Positions 1-12,000 of a stretch of DNA of 64,000 bases are shown here, piece after piece. Below the pieces are notes generated by a model. That model saw only the letters and a list, made by a program, of their open reading frames with translations, had not been told where the DNA came from and did no database searches. Every line of letters begins with the position of its first letter. Position 1 is the stretch's first letter. A program made the position numbers and the translations under genes. Source of the DNA: Scatophagus argus (taxonomy: Eukaryota; Chordata; Actinopteri; Scatophagidae); NCBI RefSeq assembly GCF_020382885.2, contig NC_058494.1:15332001-15396000 (forward strand). Direction: 5' to 3'.

Positions 1-3000
1 GATGTAGAATTTCCAAGCCACAGGTCGGTTACGCCAGAGTCAACCTTGTCAGACTGGGACGATACCAGTTTGTGTCTGGAAAGCTTGTTTGACCAGACCA
101 GACCAGAGTCCCCGCAGTCAGTTTTATCAGACTTTGAACTTGATAAGTTCTTTAGTGGCAGGGCATTGTCCCCAGAATCTGTATCTTCAGAGTTCAACTA
201 TTCACTCCTTCAGGACTGGTTGGCAGACTTTAGGGCATCCTCCCCAGATTCTGTTGCATCAGTTGAGCAGTTGTCTTTGTCTCCTAGTGTGACATCTGAT
301 CAAAGGACAAATCAACATTGTGACTATTTCTTGCGGTACTCTGAACATAGACCAGTATCACCACTTTCAGACGTTGAGTGTTCCGACCTTTGTGTGGAGG
401 AAATGTTTAACGAGAACAGACCAGATTCACCAGATTCACTGACGTTAGAGATTGAAACCAAGCACGGACTTGTAACTGTGACTACGTCCCCACAGCTTTG
501 TGCTCCAAGACCTCTTACGTATGCCGATGCTGTGCGAGGCATTACACGTGAAAATCATGCAGATGCTCCTCTACACATCAAACCAGTTTGGCCCTCATCT
601 TTGTGGTCAGACAAGGAGTGCACTCAATCGTCCATCGAGGACTGGGCCACGGAGGCAAGAGCACAGTCTCCAGAGTCAGTTGTGTGTCAAAGTGAACTGA
701 GGCCTCTGTCTCCTGACTCGCCTGTTCCTCAGTTCAGATCTCCCCATATTGCTTGCGATGTAGAATTTCCAAGCCACAGGTCGGTTACGCCAGAGTCAAC
801 CTTGTCAGACTGGGACGATACCAGTTTGTGTCTGGAAAGCTTGTTTGACCAGACCAGACCAGAGTCCCCGCAGTCAGTTTTATCAGACTTTGAACTTGAT
901 AAGTTCTTTAGTGGCAGGGCATTGTCCCCAGAATCTGTATCTTCAGAGTTCAACTATTCACTCCTTCAGGACTGGTTGGCAGACTTTAGGGCATCCTCCC
1001 CAGATTCTGTTGCATCAGTTGAGCAGTTGTCTTTGTCTCCTAGTGTGACATCTGATCAAAGGACAAATCAACATTGTGACTATTTCTTGCGGTACTCTGA
1101 ACATAGACCAGTATCACCACTTTCAGACGTTGAGTGTTCCGACCTTTGTGTGGAGGAAATGTTTAACGAGAACAGACCAGATTCACCAGATTCACTGACG
1201 TTAGAGATTGAAACCAAGCACGGACTTGTAACTGTGACTACGTCCCCACAGCTTTGTGCTCCAAGACCTCTTACGTATGCCGATGCTGTGCGAGGCATTA
1301 CACGTGAAAATCATGCAGATGCTCCTCTACACATCAAACCAGTTTGGCCCTCATCTTTGTGGTCAGACAAGGAGTGCACTCAATCGTCCATCGAGGACTG
1401 GGCCACGGAGGCAAGAGCACAGTCACCAGAGTCAGTTGTGTGTCAAAGTGAACTGAGGCCTCTGTCTCCTGACTCGCCTGTTCCTCAGTTCAGATCTCCC
1501 CATATTGCTTGCGATGTAGAATTTCCAAGCCACAGGTCGGTTACGCCAGAGTCAACCTTGTCAGACTGGGACGATACCAGTTTGTGTCTGGAAAGCTTGT
1601 TTGACCAGACCAGACCAGAGTCCCCGCAGTCAGTTTTATCAGACTTTGAACTTGATAAGTTCTTTAGTGGCAGGGCATTGTCCCCAGAATCTGTATCTTC
1701 AGAGTTCAACTATTCACTCCTTCAGGACTGGTTGGCAGACTTTAGGGCATCCTCCCCAGATTCTGTTGCATCAGTTGAGCAGTTGTCTTTGTCTCCTAGT
1801 GTGACATCTGATCAAAGGACAAATCAACATTGTGACTATTTCTTGCGGTACTCTGAACATAGACCAGTATCACCACTTTCAGACGTTGAGTGTTCCGACC
1901 TTTGTGTGGAGGAAATGTTTAACGAGAACAGACCAGATTCACCAGATTCACTGACGTTAGAGATTGAAACCAAGCACGGACTTGTAACTGTGACTACGTC
2001 CCCACAGCTTTGTGCTCCTAAGACCTCTTACGTATGCCGATGCTGTGCGAGGCATTACACGTGAAAATCATGCAGATGCTCCTCTACACATCAAACCAGT
2101 TTGGCCCTCATCTTTGTGGTCAGACAAGGAGTGCACTCAATCGTCCATCGAGGACTGGGCCACGGAGGCAAGAGCACAGTCTCCAGAGTCAGTTGTGTGT
2201 CAAAGTGAACTGAGGCCTCTGTCTCCTGACTCGCCTGTTCCCCAGTTCAGATCTCCCCATATTGCTTGCGATGTAGAATTTCCAAGCCACAGGTCGGTTA
2301 CGCCAGAGTCAACCTTGTCAGACTGGGACGATACCAGTTTGTGTCTGGAAAGCTTGTTTGACCAGACCAGACCAGAGTCCCCGCAGTCAGTTTTATCAGA
2401 CTTTGAACTTGATAAGTTCTTTAGTGGCAGGGCATTGTCCCCAGAATCTGTATCTTCAGAGTTCAACTATTCACTCCTTCAGGACTGGTTGGCAGACTTT
2501 AGGGCATCCTCCCCAGATTCTGTTGCATCAGTTGAGCAGTTGTCTTTGTCTCCTAGTGTGACATCTGATCAAAGGACAAATCAACATTGTGACTATTTCT
2601 TGCGGTACTCTGAACATAGACCAGTATCACCACTTTCAGACGTTGAGTGTTCCGACCTTTGTGTGGAGGAAATGTTTAACGAGAACAGACCAGATTCACC
2701 AGATTCACTGACGTTAGAGATTGAAACCAAGCACGGACTTGTAACTGTGACTACGTCCCCACAGCTTTGTGCTCCAAGACCTCTTACGTATGCCGATGCT
2801 GTGCGAGGCATTACACGTGAAAATCATGCAGATGCTCCTCTACACATCAAACCAGTTTGGCCCTCATCTTTGTGGTCAGACAAGGAGTGCACTCAATCGT
2901 CCATCGAGGACTGGGCCACGGAGGCAAGAGCACAGTCACCAGAGTCAGTTGTGTGTCAAAGTGAACTGAGGCCTCTGTCTCCTGACTCGCCTGTTCCTCA

Positions 3001-4675
3001 GTTCAGATCTCCCCATATTGCTTGCGATGTAGAATTTCCAAGCCACAGGTCGGTTACGCCAGAGTCAACCTTGTCAGACTGGGACGATACCAGTTTGTGT
3101 CTGGAAAGCTTGTTTGACCAGACCAGACCAGAGTCCCCGCAGTCAGTTTTATCAGACTTTGAACTTGATAAGTTCTTTAGTGGCAGGACATTGTCCCCAG
3201 AATCTGTATCTTCAGAGTTCAACTATTCACTCCTTCAGGACTGGTTGGCAGACTTTAGGGCATCCTCCCCAGATTCTGTTGCATCAGTTGAGCAGTTGTC
3301 TTTGTCTCCTAGTGTGACATCTGATCAAAGGACAAATCAACATTGTGACTATTTCTTGCGGTACTCTGAACATAGACCAGTATCACCACTTTCAGACGTT
3401 GAGTGTTCCGACCTTTGTGTGGAGGAAATGTTTAACGAGAACAGACCAGATTCACCAGATTCACTGACGTTAGAGATTGAAACCAAGCACGGACTTGTAA
3501 CTGTGACTACGTCCCCACAGCTTTGTGCTCCAAGACCTCTTACGTATGCCGAGGCTGTGCGAGGCATTACACGTGAAAATCATGCAGATGCTCCTCTACA
3601 CATCAAACCAGTTTGGCCCTCATCTTTGTGGTCAGACAAGGAGTGCACTCAATCGTCCATCGAGGACTGGGCCACGGAGGCAAGAGCACAGTCTCCAGAG
3701 TCAGTTGTGTGTCAAAGTGAACTGAGGCCTCTGTCTCCTGACTCGCCTGTTCCCCAGTTCAGATCTCCCCATATTGCTTGCGATGTAGAATTTCCAAGCC
3801 ACAGGTCGGTTACGCCAGAGTCAACCTTGTCAGACTGGGACGATACCAGTTTGTGTCTGGAAAGCTTGTTTGACCAGACCAGACCAGAGTCCCCGCAGTC
3901 AGTTTTATCAGACTTTGAACTTGATAAGTTCTTTAGTGGCAGGGCATTGTCCCCAGAATCTGTATCTTCAGAGTTCAACTATTCACTCCTTCAGGACTGG
4001 TTGGCAGACTTTAGGGCATCCTCCCCAGATTCTGTTGCATCAGTTGAGCAGTTGTCTTTGTCTCCTAGTGTGACATCTGATCAAAGGACAAATCAACATT
4101 GTGACTATTTCTTGCGGTACTCTGAACATAGACCAGTATCACCACTTTCAGACGTTGAGTGTTCCGACCTTTGTGTGGAGGAAATGTTTAACGAGAACAG
4201 ACCAGATTCACCAGATTCACTGACGTTAGAGATTGAAACCAAGCACGGACTTGTAACTGTGACTACGTCCCCACAGCTTTGTGCTCCAAGACCTCTTACG
4301 TATGCCGATGCTGTGCGAGGCATTACACGTGAAAATCATGCAGATGCTCCTCTACACATCAAACCAGTTTGGCCCTCATCTTTGTGGTCAGACAAGGAGT
4401 GCACTCAATCGTCCATCGAAGACTGGGCCACGGAGGCAAGAGCACAGTCTCCGGAGTCAGTTGTGTGTCAAAGTGAACTGAGGTCTCTGTCTCCTGACTC
4501 GCCTGTTCCTCAGTTCAGATCTCCCCATATTGCTTGCGATGTAGAATTTCCAAGCCACAGGTCGGTTACGCCAGAGTCAACCTTGTCAGACTGGGACGAT
4601 ACCAGTTTGTGTCTGGAAACCTTGTTTGACCAGACCAGACCAGAGTCCCCGCAGTCAGTTTTATCAGAGTTTGGA
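1..4675 (+). repeat. coding tandem array, 756-bp unit, 6 full copies plus partial seventh
   Basis: The string gatgtagaatttccaagcc recurs at 1, 757, 1,513, 2,270, 3,026, 3,782 and 4,538: spacing is 756 except 757 for unit 3 (one inserted base). Copies differ at only a handful of bases each. Examples are 3,188 G>A (Ala to Thr), a GAT>GAG change near 3,553 (Asp to Glu), AGGCCT>AGGTCT near 4,482 (Pro to Ser) and GAAAGC>GAAACC near 4,619 (Ser to Thr). The unit is a multiple of three, so copy-number changes keep the reading frame. The array ends inside unit 7, where gactttgaactt becomes gagtttggattt. It starts upstream of the window. Confidence 0.97.
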
Positions 4676-6040
4676 TTTGAACTGTCAGATCCTGAGTTTT
4701 CTGTCTTTATGCATGAGGACAATAGACCCAATTCACCGGAATCGTTTACTTCAATGTTTGATGTTAAAAACACAAACTTAATTTTCACTCCTTCTTTTCA
4801 GCTTTCCGCATTCAGATCTCCCACACATGCAGATGTTTTGCACACGATTACATTTCAAAACCAAGCATCTTCTCTTTTCAAGCAGTCACAGATACAGTCA
4901 ACCCAACTCAAGCCTGTCCCTTCTGAATCCTTGTTTTCAGATTCCACAACATATTCTGAAGATTGCACATTACAACACAGTGCTTTCTTTAATAAATTAA
5001 TATCACATTTATGTGATCCAATGTATAAGAGAAAATGTTGTGAAACACCACAAAATCATGGCATAGATTTTTTTTCAAGTGCTGTGATCACTTTTTCACC
5101 AGCAAGTCAAAGCAGCAAATCAGTGTCTGATGCAGTTGAAACAACATCCATTTGTCCTCACCAACATGCAGTGAAAAGTCAGTTTCGTGGAAGTTCTTTA
5201 CTTTCAGGCCATAGGCTATCACCTGAAATATTACAACCAGATGATGAAAATTCTTTGTGTTCAACATGTTCATTCCCTGACCAGAGGCCACTTTCCCCAG
5301 GTTCAGTTGCTTCATTTGACAAGTTCACTGCTCTGCCACCCGACTCACCAATTCCTTTGTTCGACTGTCAACCTTGTAATTTCATGCATTTGTCAGAAAA
5401 CAGATCTGCTTCACCTGAGTTCATAATACCAGATAGAAATTGTACTAATCCATGTAATGATACCTTGTCTTATGAGATGAGACCAGATTCTCCTCAGTCT
5501 TTTAGCAACTTGCCATCTGATGATGAGTACACACAGTCATTCCTTGAGTACTGGCTGTCTGAATTAAGACCAGCTTCCCCTCAAATTTCACAATCATTAG
5601 AACATTTAGTTGAAGTTTTAAATCCATTGCCATGTGGGCAAAGTCTAATAGATGAGACTGTTAGGGCAGACAGCAGACTTGTGTGTAAGCCAGTCTTCAG
5701 AAGTTTAATAGCGCACATACATGATCCAGTCGTTGAAGGAAAATATGGCTGTGATGAGGTTCATTTTTTTGAAGACTCAGTCGATGAGTGGTCTGAGAAG
5801 ACTTGTGATCAAAGCAAAATTGAACATTTAACAGTCAGCAAGGAAGAGCCACATAGCCCATCCAAATCTTGTCATTTTGAAGGTATCATACCAGACTCCA
5901 AACCATTACAAGATTCCTCACCATCCCAGTCTACAATACTAGTAACAGATTCCCATTCTAAAATTACATTGCCACGAACTGGAACAACTGAGACAGAATC
6001 AATAGCCCAAACCTCAAACACAAATGACCAGTCTTTTTGT
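1..6040 (+). CDS. ank2: giant repeat exon of ank2
   Basis: One open exon, frame 1 up to 2,018 and frame 2 from 2,020, joined by a single inserted T at 2,019. It ends at the donor TGT|GTAAGG (6,040/6,041) in phase 0, matching the phase of the 7,752 exon. Positions 1-4,675 are tandem 756-bp units. From 4,676 to 6,040 the sequence is unique but has the same style, with scattered RP-x-SP-x-S motifs (for example RPNSPES, RPLSPGS, RPDSPQS, RPASPQ), so it looks like an older, diverged part of the same repeat family. Composition is rich in Ser, Pro, Asp and Glu with no predicted globular core, suggesting a long disordered, phosphorylatable segment. The 5' end lies outside the window. Confidence 0.85.
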
Positions 6041-9000
6041 GTAAGGCCTCCTCCCTGGACAGCAAAGTACCAAGATTAGATCAGATAAGACAACAAAGGC
6101 TTAGCCAGTTTTTCCAATTTAGTTTTTATGAGTTGAGTCACATGCCATCTGTAGAACAAAAAATTGAATGTCATCATGTTGTCTCGCTGGAGGAGGCTTT
6201 CCTTGAACAAATTCAAGCAACGAAAGGATCAGTGAAACAAAGACCACTCATCTGTGAACATCAATGGACTGACACTGAATCACAGTTAAATACGATACAT
6301 GCCCAAGAGGCTTTTCCCAAGAACATGGAAAGAAAATCCATCAGTGATGAAGAGAGAAAAAGTTCCTTGGTGTCGGTAAGACAGCACAAGCCCTTGCTCA
6401 GCAGTGAATGCAGTGTTGCTTTTAGAAGTAACAAACATGGTAGCACATAAAGTGTGGATTAGAGGAAGCTTTCACTAATAACACCCAGAGGCTTTCCTGT
6501 CTTGCTGTGGCATGTTTCTATCAGAGCAGAAGAAACATTCTGTCTTTCATTGAAGCACAACTAGTGACCCTGTTTTTGCGACATGAGCTTCTTGTTCTGG
6601 TATGGAATGTTCTCATTCGCAAGAGATAAGATAAAGTGCTAACCAAGGGACTGCCTGACTTGACTACATCAAGCCTAAGGAGATTCAGTTGACTTCATTA
6701 TATTTTTCCTAAATGTTTCTTCATTTTCATTATGTAGATATTTGCATAACAGCCACAAAAGTCTAAATCAGCATATGTATTTGCTCTCAGCTAGACACTC
6801 GGCTGCCACTGTTTTCATAATAAAAATAAAAACAAATCACAGAGACCACAGAGAGATCCATTGGCACCCCTAATGGTTCCTCACGACAATGACCTAGTGA
6901 AAGTCATGCCCAAAGTAGTTTGTTTTAGAATCCATTCCATTACTTAATTGCATGTTTGTAGGTAGACATTGCATCCCACTACTACCCCTCGCCCACATTC
7001 TGTCATCTCAAATGTCAAAACAAGTGACACAACACCACTGGCTGGTTGTGCTGATTTTAATATTTTACCTGGTTTAGTTGTGTATCACTTACACAATATA
7101 CAAAAAAATATTACAGTAAGCTGTTCAACATGTTGATTTAAGTCATGGACACAGTATGTGAAGCACACCATCATTGGGACAGACAGTAGTAGCATTTGAC
7201 AAATACTGTAACCTGGTGGCTTTAGCATTTCCATGGGATGTGCAATGCTTCCTGCCCTTATGTTAGGACAGGGCAGCAACTATTTGCTTGAGATTATTGT
7301 ATGATGATGCATGTCCGCCTTCAGGTTATACCAAGTCCTGATTTTGACTGAAGTTCATTTGTGCCCTGCCCTTCTATTAATGTGAAATTATATTGTGTTG
7401 TCAGTGATTTTCTCAATATTAATTCTTTAATTATCAAAAACAAATATCAATAGATATTAATAAATGTCTTAATTTTGCAGCATCTCAATCAGTTATGACA
7501 TGTAATGCATCTTAAATTGTATGTGGTCTGTTAGATAACTATTAACATAAATAAGATACCACAATGACCTAAATGCAAGTGGGCTACAAGTGAATTTCCT
7601 CATTTGAGATGCTGCTCTTGTGTATAAAACAAGAAACTTTTCTTGACGGACGCATGTTTTATTTGATTCTTCTTTTCATGACTAAAGATATCACTATCAC
7701 CATCATATTTATTTGTAATTTTTTGCCATTTCATTGTATCATTTCTTGCAGGTATCTACAGCATCTTCTGAGACAAATCTTTCAGAATCTTCAGAACAAA
7801 AAAATATTAATTTAGAACAGACTCAGGTCTTTTCAACAGAGACTCCATCCTTGGCACATGATTCAAACACACTTTTCACTGAAAAACTAGATCTACCAAT
7901 ACCAGCTGCATTTGACCTTAGTGAAACACAATCTGAAATCAGACTGACCAATAAAAATGGCTCACCGCAGCAAAGAGACAAAGAGCTGTTATTACCCAAA
8001 CAAAATGAAAATTGTGGCATAGGTGAACCAAGCTTATTGACCCAAGACAGTCCAGATGACCAAATCATTATGTCCTCAGAGTCCACTCCAACACCACCAG
8101 GGTCTGGGTCCCCCCAGCTTGACCAGCTGTTGTTAGATCTAGAAGAGATGAAGCTTAAGTTTAGACCAGAGACACTTGACCAGACTCAGAATCCAGAATC
8201 CAGTGATAAAAGCCCTGAAGATGATAAAATTTACAAATTTGAAGAGCAATCACCTGAAAATCGATGGCCTACAGAAGATACCCTAAGCGTCGATGCATCA
8301 TCTGTTTTGCACCTTGCAGATACTAACCACACAAATGTGGTGGTCACAGCATCTGCACATTTCCAGACATCCATTCAAGAAAAGCCTGGCATAGTCACGG
8401 TCACTCCTGATCCACCAAAAACCTATGAGACAAGTATATCATCAAGTCTTGGTAGTCAAGATAGACTTATATACCCTCATGAGTCCCTTTCAACTCCTGA
8501 ATCTCCCCAAAGAGTTTGTGAAGTGATGGAACCACCAGTGAACCCATTTGACATATTTCAGTCCAGCAAATATGATGAAAATGCTACTGAAACATTTTCA
8601 GCTGTGACCCAGTCTGATATACCTGAGGAACATCTGGCTAATCTTCACGAGGAAGCTTCTACAGCTTGCATTCTTCAAAGTCAAGAAGATCTTGAATCAG
8701 CTGTATCAACACATGGTTCAAGGGGTGAGTCAGAAGAAACTTCAAAACAGAGTACCCAAAATCAACTTCCACATTTATTGGAGGCAACCTCTGTTGAAAA
8801 CACTCAGAGTGAAGATTTTTCTTCTCAGTCTCTTTCTGATTTGACTCCAGAAACAGTTACATCTGCAAGACATTTTAGCTTTGAGGAACTGATGCCATAC
8901 CACTCCTCAGGGAACTTGGAGACATCCTCAGATGTGGACAGGCCAAAGACTAGTGAACAGCATTCAGAAGATTCTCTGACTCCAGTAGACACTGAGTGTT

Positions 9001-12000
9001 GTGCTTCTCAGCTAACTTCAATTGAACCCAAAGCAGAGATGACTTCATCAGCCTCTGATGAGGAGTATAGCATCCCAAATGGGTACACAGAGACCTTTTC
9101 AACAACCATCCAGGCCTACATGCCTCCAGAATATGCAAAAGTTGTGCACAATGGTGCAAACAGTCCAACCTTTGAACACTCTGATCCAGAGCCTTACTTT
9201 GACTGCAAACAGGCTGTATCGGATTTCTCAGAGACTGAGCCTGATGAGCCTGATCCAAGTGCTGGATCAAGTGGAGATAAGCCCTGTGATCATGTCGGCC
9301 AGCCTAGAGTGCTAGAAAATGTTAATCAAAAGGTCCTGTTGTCCTCTGGAAGTGAAGATTATGAAGATGCCCCTTTTCTCCATGATCTGCTTTATAATGT
9401 ACATGAAGAGAATGAAGAATTGTTACATCATTCAGAGGCATCAGATGAAGAATTCAACTTGTGTGAGGCTTCTCAACTGCCTCCTGTCTGTGAAACTGGG
9501 GCATATGATGACACTGATAAATATTTGACAAGGGTAAGATGAGATTTGCCAAACCTCCCCAACCTGCAAGCTTTTCCCAGAGCTGAGCTTAACTAAACAC
9601 TATATCTGCTTCAGAAAGTAATGACTGCTAAGCCTCAGGTCACATGGATGGGCTCTAAAACTCCTTACCTAACCCTTTTTTTGTTTTTATTTCAGATTTA
9701 ACACATCCTGACTCAGCATGTTACTTTATTGCCTGTAACCAGCTGTGTCACCCATAGTAATAACATCTCATCAGTTTTTTCATCAGCAAAAGGCACATCA
9801 GTTCTTTAACTAAGTAAAAGCATGTTATGTTTTGCAAATGTTTTCCAGGTTAGACTGCCATGTTGTACTTTCCAGTGAAAGATGAGAAAATTCAGTATTA
9901 AACACTCAACATCAGTGGAAAGTGCAACATCTCACTCTGCTTATTGCTTGCCTTGCTGGAAACAGAGCATTCATAATTACTTGAGGTTAATGGGTTTCTG
10001 TTGCTTGATCAGGAGATCACCGCAGAGCTTGGATCAATGTCAGAAAGTTCAGATGATGAATTTTTGACCACCAGAATAGTGCGAAGGAGAGTTGTCATTC
10101 AGGTATCTGATTTAGCATGATTGATGGTGTTTTAAATGAGCATGGAGGGCGTGACCTCCAGAATGCAACTTGCAACTAACCAGACTAGGTTTTCACTGTC
10201 AAGTTAAAATGTTGACTGTCTACTAACCTATAATATTATTAATATGAGTGAATAAAATGTGTTTGAGATCATTGTTTACAAGAAACCTGCAACTTGATTT
10301 GCACAGATGGCTGAACCTAGTTGTGGTGTTTTGTGCTGCTGTGAGCACTTCTTTCTTGGTTTATTTGTCAACCTACTGTAAAAATTTTTTCCCAGCGAAT
10401 GCAAGTTTGTTTCTTGTATCCCAAAGCCCCTTTGTCTCACTGAATCACTTCCTAAAATGGAGATTTTATATCCTCTTTTTCTCTTTCTAACATATGTTTG
10501 TGTTTTATTTTGGAACTGGAGAATGAAACAAGTAAAGGTTACATTGACCCAAGTTGGCATTTCTGATTATTGTGTGTCTGGTTTCCCGTAAAGGCGGATG
10601 AGATGCCTGACTTTCCTGCCCAGTCAGTGACAGAAGAAAGGTACAAGGATGAAAATGGACACATTGTTGTCAAAAAGGTAAAGCAAGATATTATGTAAAC
10701 TCTCATGCATATATAACAAGGTAGTATAACTGATTTGGAGTTGTTTTGCTAAGCCAGTAAAGCTTAGCAAAGCAAATTTACAACAACAATACCTATGGCT
10801 CGTTGTTGTGCTTTCATTCAGAGACAGAAAACATTGGTTTCTGGAATGTTTGCAACAAATTGTGTTGTTTGGTAGCTTTTCGTTTTAACAAATGGTTCAC
10901 TAATTTTTCTCAGGTTACCCGTAAAATTATACGTAAGTGTGTTTCTGCGGATGGTGTGGATCATGAACAAGTGTCATCTGAAGGAAATCACCAGGGATCT
11001 CTCAGCATGGCCGAGGGCGATAATTACTCTAAGGTAGTGAAGCGGACTGTACTGAAGAGTGAGGGGGACCACACTGAGGTGTGTGTGCTTATTGTTACAG
11101 TTTTAAAAATGTCTTTTGAAAAACAAATATCAGGTATGCCAAGTTTTACATTGGTAGTGTGTGAAGAACAATAACAAACCAGTAACCTTTTCTTCTGACC
11201 TAGGTAACATTTGCTGAATGTGAGGGTTTTACAGCATCAAGGCAGGAGACAGCTGAAGGTTGTAAGGTCAGTCGTGTAGAGAGAACAACGGTGGTGGAGG
11301 GTAAAAGGACAATGACACAGCAGGGTGATCCATCTTTGGCTTCTGACCTCCCCACAGCCCAAGACGACTTCAAACAGGTTTGTTCCTAATTTATTCCACA
11401 AACCTGACTCTGCCACTTGTACTCAGATCAACTCAGTTTATTTATATCCCGCCAATTCTCAACAATAGTCATCTTATGACACTTTCCAATTAGAGCAGAT
11501 CTAGACCAAACTCTTTAATTAAATTTTATAATACAGAGAACACAACATTCCCCCATGTATTGTACATGCCTGTGTATAGACAGTATGAAACAGGGCATTT
11601 ATTTTTTTAGAAATTTGCAGAATAAATGTTTTAAGACAGCAGCTTAAAGTTGTATAGAAATAGGAAGAGAAATTGCACATGGAGAGGTACAAAGCCTCCG
11701 GTTTTTATTTTCATAATTAAATCATTCCAAATTAATTAAATATTGTTTTGTCTATTGTTTTTCATGCCACCAGGCACTAGGTTACATAAGTGGTTTTAAC
11801 AGTACAGAGCTTCCTCATGTGGTAGAGAGAGAGACTATCAAAGAAGATGGAACTGTGGTCAGGAGGTGTGTGAGTGCTGGAATGCACCCGTTTGTATGCA
11901 AATATGTGTGTGAGTGTGTGTGTGACGCTATTTTTTTTTGTCAGTGTGATCTTTTACAATCTGTGACATCTGTGCTGTAGGTTTATAAGTTTTACTAATA

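Noticed and set aside
1..4675. Could the regular repeats be a CRISPR array or satellite?
   Set aside because: The unit is 756 bp, fully coding with a kept frame, and has no short repeat/variable spacer pattern.
6037..6450. 137-codon frame as a separate ank2 exon
   Set aside because: The donor at 6,041 and the phase of the 7,752 acceptor fit better as intron; kept only as a low-interest finding.
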